This document shows positions 35,181 through 45,620 of a stretch of 64,000 nt of DNA, piece by piece. The position numbers were made by a program, and so were the translations under genes. Where the stretch lies: positions 1 through 64,000 of the forward strand of contig NZ_QETF01000008.1 of assembly GCF_003129565.1 (NCBI RefSeq), written 5' to 3'. The stretch is from Salibaculum griseiflavum. Lineage in GTDB: Bacteria > Pseudomonadota > Alphaproteobacteria > Rhodobacterales > Rhodobacteraceae. The notes beneath the pieces are model-generated. The model ran no database searches. It was not told where the DNA came from and was given only the letters and a program-made list of their open reading frames with translations. Each line of letters opens with the position of its first letter. Position 1 is the first letter of the stretch.

Positions 35181-36128
35181 ATGACCACCGCACACGCCAT
35201 CCACGCCGACCGCATTCTGCCCGGCATCCTTCTGATGATCGGCTTCTGCCTGTCGGCGCCGATGCTGGACGTGGCCGCCAAGCTGGCCGCCGAAACCCTG
35301 CCCGTCGGCCAGATCACCGCAGCGCGGTTCGTCATCCAGGCAGCGCTGATGTTGCCGATCTGCCTTTGGCTCGGGCTTGGCCTGCGCCCCGGACCAGGCA
35401 CGCTGTCCATGCTGCTGTGGCGCTCATTCTTCCTGATCCTTTCCACCTATTTCTTCATTGCCGCCATTCGGGTCATGCCCATCGCCGATGCACTGGCCAT
35501 CGTCTTCGTCGAACCGTTCATCATCCTCTTCGTCGCGAAATACCTGTTCGGGGACGAGATCGGGCCGCGCCGGATCGGCGCCTCGATCGTGGGGTTCGGC
35601 GGTTCGCTTCTGGTGATCCAGCCCAGTTTCGTCGCATTCGGCTATGTCGCGCTGCTGCCGCTGGGCACCGCCTTCAGCTTTGCTGCCTACATGCTGATCA
35701 CCCGCAGCCTGTCGCGACGGATGCACCCGGTTGCGATGCAGTTCCATACCGCGCTGATCGCGAGCGCGGCCACCGTGCCGATCATCTGGCTGGCCGACGG
35801 GCGCGGCTGGGCGACGCTGGATCCTGTCATGCCGCAAGGCGTGGCCTGGCTGTGGCTTCTGGGCGTGGGAGGTTTCGCGGCGCTCAGCCACATGATGATG
35901 ACCTATGCGCTGAAATTCGCGCCCTCGGCCACGCTGGCCCCGCTGCATTACCTGGAAATCGTCATGGCGACGCTGGTGGGCTACCTTATCTTCAACGACT
36001 TCCCCGATCCGCTGACCCTGGCCGGGATCGCGGTGATCATGGGATCGGGCCTGTTCGTGATCCACCGCGAACGCCAGCTGTCGCGCGCCGACCAGGCTAC
36101 CAAGGCGCCGCCGGGCAGTCCCGTCTAA
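35181..36128 (+). CDS. EamA-family (DMT) transporter, paralogue 1
   Basis: A 315-residue membrane protein with ten predicted helices arranged as two EamA repeats (about residues 15-145 and 165-295). Typical features are MPIADALAIVFVEPFIILF in the first repeat and FAPSATLAPLHYLEIVMATL in the second. Family members export metabolites or drugs; substrate unknown. It is about 60 bases after soxT with no obvious ribosome site and could be read through from the soxSRT transcript. Its stop overlaps the stop of the converging sulfotransferase gene. A close relative lies at 37103-38017. Confidence 0.85.
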   Translation: MTTAHAIHADRILPGILLMIGFCLSAPMLDVAAKLAAETLPVGQITAARFVIQAALMLPICLWLGLGLRPGPGTLSMLLWRSFFLILSTYFFIAAIRVMPIADALAIVFVEPFIILFVAKYLFGDEIGPRRIGASIVGFGGSLLVIQPSFVAFGYVALLPLGTAFSFAAYMLITRSLSRRMHPVAMQFHTALIASAATVPIIWLADGRGWATLDPVMPQGVAWLWLLGVGGFAALSHMMMTYALKFAPSATLAPLHYLEIVMATLVGYLIFNDFPDPLTLAGIAVIMGSGLFVIHRERQLSRADQATKAPPGSPV

Positions 36129-37006
36129 AGCAGCGTGACGCCCGAAATGGTGCGGATCGCGTCGCAATCCTCGTCATAGGCTTGAGAGAGCAGGTCGCGC
36201 GTCTCGGCGTCCCATGGGGCATAGCGGGGACCGTCGGCATGGTTCTGTCGTATCCGGCGCACAAGGTCGCGCGGCAGTTTCCGGCCGTCGCGTTGACTGG
36301 CTTCCGCCTCGATCCGGGCCATTGCCTCGGCGCTGAGCGAGGCCATGGCCCCACGGCTGGCGAAATCGACCTCGAAGGCCCCGCCGGTCATAGCGTCAAC
36401 GACCCGCTGTCCAACATCGTGCAGGTCCTCGTAGCGCCAGACCGTGAGCCGCGCGCGGGGCAAGGCCGCCCTGATATCGGCCACCACGTCCGGCCAGCGG
36501 CGCGGCATCCGAGCAAGATCGGCGCGCTGAGGCGCACCGAAGTGCACCCAGACACCCTGTTGCGCAATCGTCGAATGACAGGAGGCGAAGAAGCCCGCGT
36601 AATCGCGGATCGACAGGAACACCTCGGTCTCGGTCCCGTTCCAGGCGGCAGGCAAGGCCCCCAGCCGCGCCCGCAGCCCGGGATAGAGCGTCGCGTGGCG
36701 CAGCATCAGTCGCGGGGTGCCGAGGATGTTCTCTTCGCTGACGAGAAGCCGGCTGCGCGTCTGTCCCAACGCACCGGGCGGCAATGTCTCTAACAGCCCT
36801 GCCGTGCGTGCCTGAACCTCGGCCATGCGAGAGGCGCTCATTTCCGGCTTTGGGAAAACAAGGCCGGGCACATCCCGCAGATCGTCCGGGCCCAGGTAGC
36901 CCGTGCCAAGGCGCAGCAGCTCGCGCCGGCGCGTGCCGAATTCGCGCTGGATCATCGTCGTCGCCGTCTTGTGCGCGCCCAGATGCAGCGCCAGGGTTTC
37001 CAGCAT
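36125..37006 (-). CDS. Sulfotransferase-like P-loop protein
   Basis: A 293-residue protein beginning with LALHLGAHKTATTMIQREF, the 5'-phosphosulfate-binding P-loop of sulfotransferases (HxGxxKTxTT). Downstream, FLSIRDYAGFFASCHS (about residue 140) matches the 3'-phosphate-binding region (R..S), and VWRYEDL (about residue 200) is a further family motif. This suggests transfer of sulfate from PAPS to a carbohydrate or other acceptor, though several such bacterial proteins have unknown activity. The ATG at 37006 is the first residue of the conserved region; the frame is open far upstream without similarity. It is flanked by two EamA exporter genes. Confidence 0.75.
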   Translation of the reverse strand: MLETLALHLGAHKTATTMIQREFGTRRRELLRLGTGYLGPDDLRDVPGLVFPKPEMSASRMAEVQARTAGLLETLPPGALGQTRSRLLVSEENILGTPRLMLRHATLYPGLRARLGALPAAWNGTETEVFLSIRDYAGFFASCHSTIAQQGVWVHFGAPQRADLARMPRRWPDVVADIRAALPRARLTVWRYEDLHDVGQRVVDAMTGGAFEVDFASRGAMASLSAEAMARIEAEASQRDGRKLPRDLVRRIRQNHADGPRYAPWDAETRDLLSQAYDEDCDAIRTISGVTLL

Positions 37007-37102
37007 CGGCCCGTTCCGTTTCCTTCGGTCCCGATCTAGCCAGAGGGCCCCACCCTTGTCCACGGCCCTTGCCACTCGTCCCGCACCCTGTAACGTCGAG
37101 CC

Positions 37103-38017
37103 ATGGACGGCGACCGGCCATATCTGGGCATCCTCTTGATGTTGGGCTTCTGCGTGCTTGCCCCGCTCGGTGACGCGATCGCCAAGCTTTTGGGGGGCGT
37201 CTTGTCGGTGGGCGCTCTGGTTGCGGTGCGGTTCGGGGCACAGGCGGTGACGCTCTTGCCATTGGCGGGCCTGCTGCGCCTGCCATTCCCCTCCGGCCGA
37301 CGCATCCTGTTGCTGATTGCGCTGCGCACGGTGCTGCACATCCTTGGGATCGGCCTGATGTTCACCGCCCTGCGCTTCCTGCCGCTGGCCGACGCGCTGG
37401 CCATCGCCTTCGTGATGCCCTTCCTGTTGCTGTTGGCAGGCTGGCTGTTCCTGGGTGAGGAGGTCGGCCCGCACCGGCTGGGTGCCTGCGCCGTGGGCTT
37501 TGTCGGCACGCTCATGGTGATCCAGCCCAATTTCGTCGAATCCGGCTGGACGGCCCTGTTGCCGCTGGGCGTGGCCGTGGCCTTCGTCGGCTTCATGCTG
37601 GTCACGCGGACCATCGCCAAACAGGTCGACCCCGTGACCATGCAGGGCGTGTCGGGGCTGATGGCTCTGGCGGTGCTCGGACCGCTGGCGCTGGCCTTCC
37701 CGGGATGGGACATCCTGTTCTTCGACGGGCTTGGTGGCAGCAACCTTGCGCTGGTGCTTCTGATGGCAGTGCTGGGCACCGTCGCGCATCTATTCATGAC
37801 ATGGTCGCTCAGATTCGCGCCGTCGGCCACGTTGGCGCCCATGCAATATCTGGAGATACCCATCGCCACGATCATCGGCTGGCTGATCTTCAAGGACCTG
37901 CCCAACGGGCTGGCCGCGCTGGGGATCTGTGTCACCGTGGCGGCGGGGCTTTACATCATCCTGCGCGAGCGGGCCATCGCCCGGACGCCACGCCCACCTG
38001 CGCCAGAAGTGCCCTGA
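37103..38017 (+). CDS. EamA-family (DMT) transporter, paralogue 2
   Basis: A 304-residue, ten-helix protein with two EamA repeats. It resembles the protein at 35181-36128 along its length: LLMLGFCVLAPLGDAIAKL against LLMIGFCLSAPMLDVAAKL near the N-terminus, and RFAPSATLAPMQYLEIPIAT against KFAPSATLAPLHYLEIVMAT near the C-terminus. The pair therefore arose by duplication. Substrate unknown. Its last 62 bases overlap the end of the converging thiamine pyrophosphokinase gene. Confidence 0.87.
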   Translation: MDGDRPYLGILLMLGFCVLAPLGDAIAKLLGGVLSVGALVAVRFGAQAVTLLPLAGLLRLPFPSGRRILLLIALRTVLHILGIGLMFTALRFLPLADALAIAFVMPFLLLLAGWLFLGEEVGPHRLGACAVGFVGTLMVIQPNFVESGWTALLPLGVAVAFVGFMLVTRTIAKQVDPVTMQGVSGLMALAVLGPLALAFPGWDILFFDGLGGSNLALVLLMAVLGTVAHLFMTWSLRFAPSATLAPMQYLEIPIATIIGWLIFKDLPNGLAALGICVTVAAGLYIILRERAIARTPRPPAPEVP

Positions 38018-38645
38018 CGGCGACCGCCAGCTGGTCGCGGGGCAGGATCACCAGCATCTGCGGCGCCTCGGGGGCCAACGCGACGGGTCCGGTCGCCCGG
38101 TTCGAGGTCCCGATCCGCCCGTCCGGCGCAAGATCCAGCCCCGTGGTCGGCCATTCCAGCCCCTCGCTTTCCACCCGCCCGGCCACCAGCGGAAAGATCG
38201 AAACGGTCGTGCCCGGAGCCGTATCCAGCCGCAGGCGCGGCGGGCACAGGAAAACAAGGCTTTCGCGCCCGATCACCAGGCAGGGCCGGTCGGGGTGCCG
38301 CGCCAGCACGGTCAGCGCTGCCAATTCGTGGTCAAACCGCCCGCCCGAGACCCCGACCGCCAGAACCAGCGGCGCGGCGATGGCGCGCAGTGCCTTGTCG
38401 AAATCCGTCGTTTCCTGCTCGGACACGGGATGCAGGACATCCGCCAGGATTTCGCGGGCCGAAGCAGACAGGCTGTCCATGTCACCGATCACCGCCGCGG
38501 GACGCTGCCCGGCCAGAAGCGCTCTGTCGCCGCCGCCATCGGCCGCCACCAGCAGCGGCGCATGGGCCATCGCCTCCGCCAGGTCGGCTTCGGCATGATC
38601 CGATCCGCCCAACAGCGTGACCGGATCGTGACTTGAAACAATCAC
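37956..38645 (-). CDS. Thiamine pyrophosphokinase
   Basis: A 229-residue enzyme of the TPK family, which converts thiamine plus ATP to thiamine pyrophosphate. Motifs in order: LLVAADGGGDRALLAG (about residue 30-45), AVIGDMDSLS (about 50-59), EQETTDFDKALR (about 75-86) and GVSGGRFDHELA (about 96-107), with a C-terminal beta-barrel including GTSNRATG. GTG at 38645 is preferred because AGGTGG lies about six bases upstream; another in-frame GTG at 38654 overlaps that site. It converges with and overlaps the EamA gene. Confidence 0.88.
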   Translation of the reverse strand: MIVSSHDPVTLLGGSDHAEADLAEAMAHAPLLVAADGGGDRALLAGQRPAAVIGDMDSLSASAREILADVLHPVSEQETTDFDKALRAIAAPLVLAVGVSGGRFDHELAALTVLARHPDRPCLVIGRESLVFLCPPRLRLDTAPGTTVSIFPLVAGRVESEGLEWPTTGLDLAPDGRIGTSNRATGPVALAPEAPQMLVILPRDQLAVAVRALLAQVGVASGRWPARAG

Positions 38646-38793
38646 CTGTTCCACCTGAAATTAGACACGATTCTGGAAACTCGCCACAAAAGGGTCACGA
38701 AATAATACTCCTCTAAACCTTCTTTCGTTCCGGATTGCGAACCAATTGATGGTAAACCCGATTGCGTTGGGTAAGACAGAAAGTGAGCATGCA

Positions 38794-40788
38794 ATGGTTG
38801 GAACAAGCAAGATCCTGACAGTCTCCTACGGCACGTTTTCCTGCACTCTGGAGGGGTTCGACGACTCCTTCAACACGATGAAGGCGATTGCCGAGTATTT
38901 CAGGGACCTGGCCGCAGATGATCGCTATTTCGGGGCCGAACCGCCGACCCCCGACGCCGAAATGCTTGCCCGCATTGCAGAACGCGAAATCTCGCGCCGT
39001 GTCGAGGCGCGTTCCGGCGCCGATGGCGTTGTGCTGCGCCCGGCGCTGAGCCAGCCCACCCCGGAGCCGGAGTCGCCCGATCTGCCCGAGACCCAACCAC
39101 AGGGCGACACCTCCGCAGCGGCGATTTCCGCCGCCGTCTCCGCCGTTGCCGCCACTCCGACCAGCACAGATGCCCCAAAGGCGGCCCCCTCCGAGGATCA
39201 GACCGAGGCCGCACAACCCGATGACGCGGCAGAGCAGCCCACACAAGAGGACACCGAGGCAGCGCCCGCTGAACCCGAAGCGATGCCAGAGCTGCCAGCC
39301 GAGCGCCCGGTCGAGGAAACCACGTCGCACAAGGAGACCGTTGACGACACCGTCGTGCCGGATGCCGCCTCCCACGATGACATGGACCAGGAAACCGAGC
39401 CGTCGGCCGCCGAATTGCCCACCGAGCAGGACGAGGACCATCAGGCTCAGGACGTCGCCGCACAGGCGGCTCCTGTCGCGCCTGCGCCGCTGACCGAGCC
39501 CCCCGCTCATCCCGACGCGGACAGCGTGGCTGCCAAGCTTCAGCGTATCCGCGCGGTCGTCGGACAGAACACCGCCGCCCAGGCCGCATCGGATTACACC
39601 GAGGACATGGGCGGAGACGACCTGGGTGCCCAGGACATGCCCGACGTGACCGACTACACCGGTTCCCTTCGGAACGAAGAAGAGGACCTGTCCGAACCCG
39701 CAACCGCCCCCGTCGAGACCGCGCCGGAAAGCATGCCGACCGCTGACGAGGATGAGGGGGATGCGCGACCGGCGATCGCCGAAGAGGCAGACGCAGCGGC
39801 CGCGGCTCCGGAAGCCATGGCGCATGACGCACAGCCCGAGGATGCCGCCGAAGCGGTGGCCTCCGAGGATACCTTGGATACCGCCGAAGAGGACACGGAT
39901 GACGACATGGAGTCCGGGGCCGAGTTCGTCGGCGAAATCACCGAACCTGACCTCGCCACGCTGGACGGGGCCGACGACCTGGATGAATACCTGGGCGATC
40001 GCGGCCAGGCCGACCTGTCACCGGAGGAGGAAGCCGAGCTGATGGAAGCCGTGGCCGAAGAGCCCACGACGACCGAGGCGATCACGGATGGGGAAGAGGC
40101 AGCCGGGGCCCGCAGGGGCTTCGAGACGTCGCCCGAAGAGGACGAAGCCTCGCTCAACCGCCTGCTCGACGAGACCGACGCGCAGATGCAGGAGCCCGAG
40201 GGCAACCGCCGCCGCGCCGCCATCGCCCACCTCAAGGCCGCCGTTGCCGCGACCCAGGCCGATGGGGAAAGCGCCGAACCCCAGGACGATGTGGAAAACG
40301 CGTTCCGCGACGACCTCGAAAAGGTCGTGCGCCCGCGCCGCGCCCCCAAGGCCGATCATCACAGCATGCGGCCCCGCCCGGCCCCGCTGAAACTGGTCGC
40401 CGCCCAGCGCGTCGACGTGTCCGAGGACGAAGCCCCGGCCAAGCCGGTCCAGCCCGTGCGCCCGCGCCGCGTCCAGGCACGTGCCCGCGCTGAAGGCAAC
40501 GCCCCCGACGGCTTCGCCGAGTTCGCAGAGCAGATGGGCGCACGCGACCTGCCGGACCTGCTGGAGGCCGCCGCCGCCTATACCTCTTTCGTGGAAGGGG
40601 CCGAGGAATTCTCTCGCCCGCAGATCATCCGCCGCGTGCGCCAACTGGAGCCGGACAGCTTCAACCGCGAGGACGGGCTGCGCAGCTTTGCCGATCTGCT
40701 GCGAGAGGGCCGCATCAACAAGGTGCGCAACGGCCGCTTCCAGGTGGCCGAGGACACCCGTTTCCACCCGCAGCGCCAGGCCAGCTGA
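38794..40788 (+). CDS. Long acidic, largely disordered protein with conserved ends
   Basis: A 664-residue protein with an unusual layout. The N-terminal 90 residues form a compact conserved block (ILTVSYGTFSCTLEGFDDSF then AIAEYFRDLAADDRYFGAEP). The middle of about 400 residues is dominated by Ala, Glu, Asp, Pro and Thr, with no predicted fold. The C-terminal 90 residues are again ordered (GFAEFAEQMGARDLPDLLEAAAAYTSF and RPQIIRRVRQLEPDSFNRE). No signal peptide or membrane helix. I believe relatives are widespread in Rhodobacteraceae, sometimes given chemotaxis-type names that the sequence here does not support. The ATG at 38794 is taken over one 48 bases upstream because the conserved block begins there. 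A strong terminator follows. Confidence 0.75.
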   Translation: MVGTSKILTVSYGTFSCTLEGFDDSFNTMKAIAEYFRDLAADDRYFGAEPPTPDAEMLARIAEREISRRVEARSGADGVVLRPALSQPTPEPESPDLPETQPQGDTSAAAISAAVSAVAATPTSTDAPKAAPSEDQTEAAQPDDAAEQPTQEDTEAAPAEPEAMPELPAERPVEETTSHKETVDDTVVPDAASHDDMDQETEPSAAELPTEQDEDHQAQDVAAQAAPVAPAPLTEPPAHPDADSVAAKLQRIRAVVGQNTAAQAASDYTEDMGGDDLGAQDMPDVTDYTGSLRNEEEDLSEPATAPVETAPESMPTADEDEGDARPAIAEEADAAAAAPEAMAHDAQPEDAAEAVASEDTLDTAEEDTDDDMESGAEFVGEITEPDLATLDGADDLDEYLGDRGQADLSPEEEAELMEAVAEEPTTTEAITDGEEAAGARRGFETSPEEDEASLNRLLDETDAQMQEPEGNRRRAAIAHLKAAVAATQADGESAEPQDDVENAFRDDLEKVVRPRRAPKADHHSMRPRPAPLKLVAAQRVDVSEDEAPAKPVQPVRPRRVQARARAEGNAPDGFAEFAEQMGARDLPDLLEAAAAYTSFVEGAEEFSRPQIIRRVRQLEPDSFNREDGLRSFADLLREGRINKVRNGRFQVAEDTRFHPQRQAS

Positions 40789-40812
40789 CGACATCCAAGC
40801 AGACCAGATAGA

Positions 40813-40845
40813 AACGGGGCAGAACGATTTCTGCCCCGTTCTTCG
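40813..40845 (+). terminator. Intrinsic terminator after the acidic protein gene
   Basis: AACGGGGCAGA (40813-40823) pairs perfectly with TCTGCCCCGTT (40830-40840) across a six-base loop, followed by CTTC. It lies 24 bases after the stop. The A-rich left flank means it could also serve the converging DUF2842 transcript. Confidence 0.8.
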
Positions 40846-40931
40846 TGCGACGCTGCTTTCGGGGGACCCGCCTTGCGCTTCTTTGTCAGTGGACGGGATT
40901 TATCGGGCAGCTGATACGTCCGGTGCGGACG

Positions 40932-41153
40932 TTATTCGCCTTGGCCCACGCCCTTGAACACCCATTTCAGCGGGAACGCCCAAAGCACACCAAGCCCGAC
41001 GTAAATGGCCAGTTCCGCGCCCAGTGGCGGGCGCGCCTGCGGGTCGGGCCAGAGCCAGTTCACCACCGTCACGCAAACCACAATATAGACCGGCAGGCCC
41101 ACAACGAGGATCAGCAGCGACAGGCGTTTGCGGGCTTTGAGCGTCAGGGCCAA
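40932..41153 (-). CDS. DUF2842-family small membrane protein
   Basis: A 73-residue protein with two membrane helices (about residues 12-33 and 45-65) separated by WLWPDPQARPPLGAELAIYV. The pattern of Lys/Arg-rich N-terminus, two helices and an ending WAFPLKWVFKG is that of the DUF2842 family, found in alphaproteobacteria and without known function. It starts ten bases after the purA stop, so it probably shares the purA transcript. Confidence 0.8.
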   Translation of the reverse strand: MALTLKARKRLSLLILVVGLPVYIVVCVTVVNWLWPDPQARPPLGAELAIYVGLGVLWAFPLKWVFKGVGQGE

Positions 41154-41163
41154 GGGCGCCTCC

Positions 41164-42456
<1,293 letters not shown>

Positions 42457-42611
42457 CGGTCCGTCCTTCGAAATGAAAACCCGCGCCGGTATAGGCCAAG
42501 CCCGCCGGGCGCGAAAGGGCCGAATGGCGGCAAGTTGGCCACAGGACAGGGGTTGCGGGCGGGCGCAATGGCTTCTAGATACGCCCCGTTGCGCTAACAA
42601 AGGCTGGCCCC

Positions 42612-42986
42612 ATGCAGAACGTCGTTCTTGTCATCCACTTGCTTCTTGCCCTCACCCTGATCGGCGTGGTGCTGATGCAGCGTTCCGAGGGCGGCGGCCT
42701 TGGCATGGGCGGCGGTGGCGGCGGCGGGGGACTGGTGTCTTCGCGCGGGGCGGCCACGGCTCTGGGCAAACTGACCTGGCTGCTGGCGATCGCCTTCATC
42801 TGCACCTCGATCGCGCTGACGATCCTTGCGGCACGTGATGCGGCGGAAAGCTCGGTCACCGACGCGCCCGCGGCCTCCGGAGCAATCGAGGACACGCCGG
42901 CGACACCCAGCCTCGATGGCGACTCGCTTCTGCCGCCTTCGACCGGCGGCTCGGGCGACGCGCCGCTGGTTCCGGACGCAAACTAA
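42612..42986 (+). CDS. secG: Preprotein translocase subunit SecG
   Basis: A 124-residue inner-membrane protein with two helices (about residues 3-21 and 55-76) and the SecG signature [18 protein letters not shown] between them. The cytoplasmic loop contains eight consecutive glycines (GGGGGGGG). The Ala/Pro/Ser-rich C-terminal tail of about 45 residues is characteristic of alphaproteobacterial SecG. It is an accessory subunit of the SecYEG protein channel. Gene order secG-pyrG is common in alphaproteobacteria. Confidence 0.95.
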   Translation: MQNVVLVIHLLLALTLIGVVLMQRSEGGGLGMGGGGGGGGLVSSRGAATALGKLTWLLAIAFICTSIALTILAARDAAESSVTDAPAASGAIEDTPATPSLDGDSLLPPSTGGSGDAPLVPDAN

Positions 42987-43160
42987 GGGGCTTAAACTGA
43001 CCACTATCGGTTGCGGGCGGCTGGACCGCCCCAACATGATATTGCGTCACCGGTTGCGTTCGCGGGGCGAATCCGGATACACTTAAATCCCGTGATCAAG
43101 GGTTTCTGCGAAAACCCGAATCCACGACTTTCGGACGGTTTCACGGGGGCTTCCTTATAT

Positions 43161-44804
43161 ATGGCGCGCTATATCTTCATCACGGGCGGTGTCGTTTCCA
43201 GCCTTGGCAAGGGATTGGCTTCGGCCGCGCTGGGGGCGCTTCTGCAGGCCCGCGGCTTCTCGGTGCGGCTGCGCAAGCTGGACCCCTACCTGAACGTTGA
43301 CCCCGGAACGATGTCGCCTTTCGAGCATGGCGAGGTTTTCGTCACCGACGATGGCGCAGAAACCGACCTCGACCTTGGCCATTACGAACGCTTCACCGGG
43401 GTGCCGGCCCGGATGACCGACAGCGTGTCCTCGGGCCGGATCTATTCCAACGTTCTGGAACGCGAACGTCGGGGCGACTACCTTGGCAAGACCATCCAGG
43501 TGGTTCCCCATGTCACCAATGAAATCAAGGACTTCATCGGGATCGGGGATGACGAGGTCGATTTCATGCTCTGCGAGATCGGCGGCACGGTCGGTGATAT
43601 CGAGGGCCTGCCCTTCTTCGAGGCGATCCGACAATTCAGCCATGACAAGCCGCGCGGGCAATGCATCTTCATGCACCTGACGCTGCTGCCCTACCTGGCC
43701 GCCTCGGGAGAGCTCAAGACCAAGCCGACCCAGCACTCGGTCAAGGAGCTGCAATCCATCGGCATCGCGCCCGATATCCTGGTCTGCCGTTCCGAACAGC
43801 CGATCCCGGACAAGGAACGCGAGAAGATCGCGCTGTTCTGCAATGTGCGCAAAGAGGCCGTGGTCGCGGCCTATGACCTCAATTCCATCTACGAGGCGCC
43901 GCTTGCCTATCACCGCGAGGGTCTGGACCAGGCGGTGCTGGACGCGTTTGGCATCAGCCCGGCCCCCAAACCCGACCTGCGGGTCTGGGAAGACGTGGCC
44001 GACCGTATCCACAATGTCGACGGCGAGGTGAACATCGCCATCGTCGGCAAATACACCCAGCTGGAAGACGCCTACAAATCGATCAAGGAGGCCCTGACTC
44101 ACGGTGGCATGGCCAACCGGGTCAAGGTCAACGTGTCCTGGGTGGATGCCGAGGTCTTCGACCAGGACGATGCTGCGCCGCACCTGGAAGGATTCCACGC
44201 GATCCTGGTGCCGGGCGGATTCGGGGAGCGCGGCACCGAGGGCAAGATCAAGGCGGCGCAATTCGCCCGCGAACGCGACATCCCCTATCTCGGGATCTGC
44301 CTGGGCATGCAGATGGCCGTGATCGAGGCGGCACGCAACGTCGCCGGGGTCAGCAGTGCCGGGTCCGAGGAATTCGACCACGAAGCCGGAAAGAAACGGT
44401 TCGAGCCGGTGGTCTATCACCTCAAGGAATGGGTGCAGGGCAACGAGAAGGTCAAGCGCAAACACACCGACGACAAGGGCGGCACCATGCGGCTCGGGGC
44501 CTATGACGCGGTGCTCAAGGACGGATCGAAAGTGGCGCAGGTCTATGGCACCACGGCGATCGACGAGCGCCATCGCCACCGCTACGAGGTGGATGTGAAA
44601 TATCGCGACAAGCTGGAAGAACAGGGGCTGATCTTTTCCGGCATGTCGCCCGACGGCCGCCTGCCCGAGATCGTGGAGTGGCGCGACCACCCCTGGTTCA
44701 TCGGCGTGCAGTTCCATCCGGAGCTGAAATCCAAGCCCTTCGCGCCGCATCCCCTCTTCGCGGATTTCGTCCGTGCCGCCGTGGAAACCTCGCGCCTGGT
44801 CTAG
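43161..44804 (+). CDS. pyrG: CTP synthase
   Basis: A 547-residue enzyme that aminates UTP to CTP with glutamine. The N-terminal synthase domain starts [20 protein letters not shown] (ATP-binding loop) and has [20 protein letters not shown] and [15 protein letters not shown]. The C-terminal glutaminase domain has the nucleophile in [11 protein letters not shown] (Cys about residue 380) and the His/Glu pair in [12 protein letters not shown] (about 517-528). The ATG at 43161 matches the family start; the frame is open 50 codons farther upstream but without conservation or a ribosome site. A 174-base leader separates it from secG. Confidence 0.98.
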   Translation: MARYIFITGGVVSSLGKGLASAALGALLQARGFSVRLRKLDPYLNVDPGTMSPFEHGEVFVTDDGAETDLDLGHYERFTGVPARMTDSVSSGRIYSNVLERERRGDYLGKTIQVVPHVTNEIKDFIGIGDDEVDFMLCEIGGTVGDIEGLPFFEAIRQFSHDKPRGQCIFMHLTLLPYLAASGELKTKPTQHSVKELQSIGIAPDILVCRSEQPIPDKEREKIALFCNVRKEAVVAAYDLNSIYEAPLAYHREGLDQAVLDAFGISPAPKPDLRVWEDVADRIHNVDGEVNIAIVGKYTQLEDAYKSIKEALTHGGMANRVKVNVSWVDAEVFDQDDAAPHLEGFHAILVPGGFGERGTEGKIKAAQFARERDIPYLGICLGMQMAVIEAARNVAGVSSAGSEEFDHEAGKKRFEPVVYHLKEWVQGNEKVKRKHTDDKGGTMRLGAYDAVLKDGSKVAQVYGTTAIDERHRHRYEVDVKYRDKLEEQGLIFSGMSPDGRLPEIVEWRDHPWFIGVQFHPELKSKPFAPHPLFADFVRAAVETSRLV

Positions 44805-45552
44805 GCGGTTTCGGATCGCGTCCGCGATCCGACCGGGTGGGGGGCCAGCCCCCCACACCCCCCGGGATATTTTCGGTCCAAAGAAACTTGGTATTTGCCT
44901 GGCCCTGTTGGCCGGTGCCGCCGGCGCTCAGGTCGTGGAGGCGGATTACGACACGGTTGCGGCCGAGTTGGGCGGAGTTTTCGACTTCGAAGCGTTCGAG
45001 GTGCTGCCGGAGCCGGGCGCCCGGATCGACGGTGTCATCCTGGGGCCGGGATTGAGCATCGGCGAGCGGTTCCAGGGACAGCGGTTGCACGATGACCCCC
45101 CGCGGGAGTCTGCACGACCGCTCGAACCGGAGGCGCTGGTCGTTCTGCCCGGCGCCGCCGGTCAAAATCACGCGGTCGCCCATCATGCGGGGTTCGGGTC
45201 CAATGCGCTGTTTCCGATCGGACCGGCCGGGTTCGAGCGGATCGAGGGCCGGGGCGAGGGCGTGACCAGCATCCGGTTTGGTATTCCTCAAGCCGCGGTC
45301 GGGTTCAGGTTGCATGCGGACTATGCCGACCCGCTTGGGGTCCGGCCCCCTCCGGGTGTGCTCCGGGTGCATTTCTTCGATCCGGGCGGAGGTTTTTTCG
45401 GAACCCAGGTGGTGGAACTGCGCCACGGGGTGATGTCGCTGGCCTTTCGCAGCCTCGGCGCGCGGATCGGCGGTATTCAGATCGAGCATGACGATCCGGG
45501 CGGAATCGCACTGGATGATCTTCTCTTCGCGATACCGCAGGTCGTCGGCTGA
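44773..45552 (+). CDS. Probable exported protein of unknown function (start uncertain)
   Basis: An open frame of up to 259 codons. The recognisable protein begins with [20 protein letters not shown] (from about 44887), which looks like a secretion signal cleaved near GAQ. The remainder, about 210 residues, is rich in Gly, Pro and beta-prone stretches ([20 protein letters not shown]). The only standard in-frame starts are a GTG at 44773 inside pyrG, which would translate the intervening repeat, and a GTG near 44935 that loses the signal. Possibly a rare start (CTT or ATT) is used, or the repeat replaced the original start. The coordinates give the full open frame. Family unknown. Confidence 0.55.
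   Translation: MPPWKPRAWSRRFRIASAIRPGGGPAPHTPRDIFGPKKLGICLALLAGAAGAQVVEADYDTVAAELGGVFDFEAFEVLPEPGARIDGVILGPGLSIGERFQGQRLHDDPPRESARPLEPEALVVLPGAAGQNHAVAHHAGFGSNALFPIGPAGFERIEGRGEGVTSIRFGIPQAAVGFRLHADYADPLGVRPPPGVLRVHFFDPGGGFFGTQVVELRHGVMSLAFRSLGARIGGIQIEHDDPGGIALDDLLFAIPQVVG
44813..44886 (+). repeat. GC-rich hairpin element, copy 2 (pyrG-3' gap)
   Basis: Two hairpins in series, GGATCGCG/CGCGATCC (44813-44830) and GGGGGG-CCAG-CCCCCC (44839-44854), are followed by ACCCCCCGGGATATTTTCGG and TCCAAAGAAA (to 44886). The layout and the tail match the element between gcvH and gcvP at 18234-18303. The first hairpin begins nine bases after the pyrG stop and could act as its terminator. Confidence 0.65.
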
Positions 45553-45620
45553 ATTTCCCCTTTGCAATGGGCGGCTACGGTGCCCAGAGTGGCGACGAAG
45601 ACCCAGGCAACGAGAGTGCG

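Noticed and set aside
38713-39825. 370-codon Gly/Arg/Leu-rich open frame on the minus strand
   Set aside because: It mirrors the Ala/Glu/Asp-rich plus-strand gene; no start signal, and the plus strand has conserved N-terminal sequence and a terminator.
42712-42732. Gly-codon run in secG as a possible slippage site
   Set aside because: The run is mixed GGC/GGT codons without a long homopolymer, and a Gly-rich loop is normal for SecG.
42990-43045. GGGCGG-CTGGA-CCGCCC hairpin after secG as a terminator
   Set aside because: Stem is only six bases and no T-run follows, and secG-pyrG may be co-transcribed; not strong enough to annotate.
43011-43160. N-terminal extension of pyrG
   Set aside because: Open frame only; CTP synthases begin at the ARYIFITGG motif and there is no supporting start upstream.
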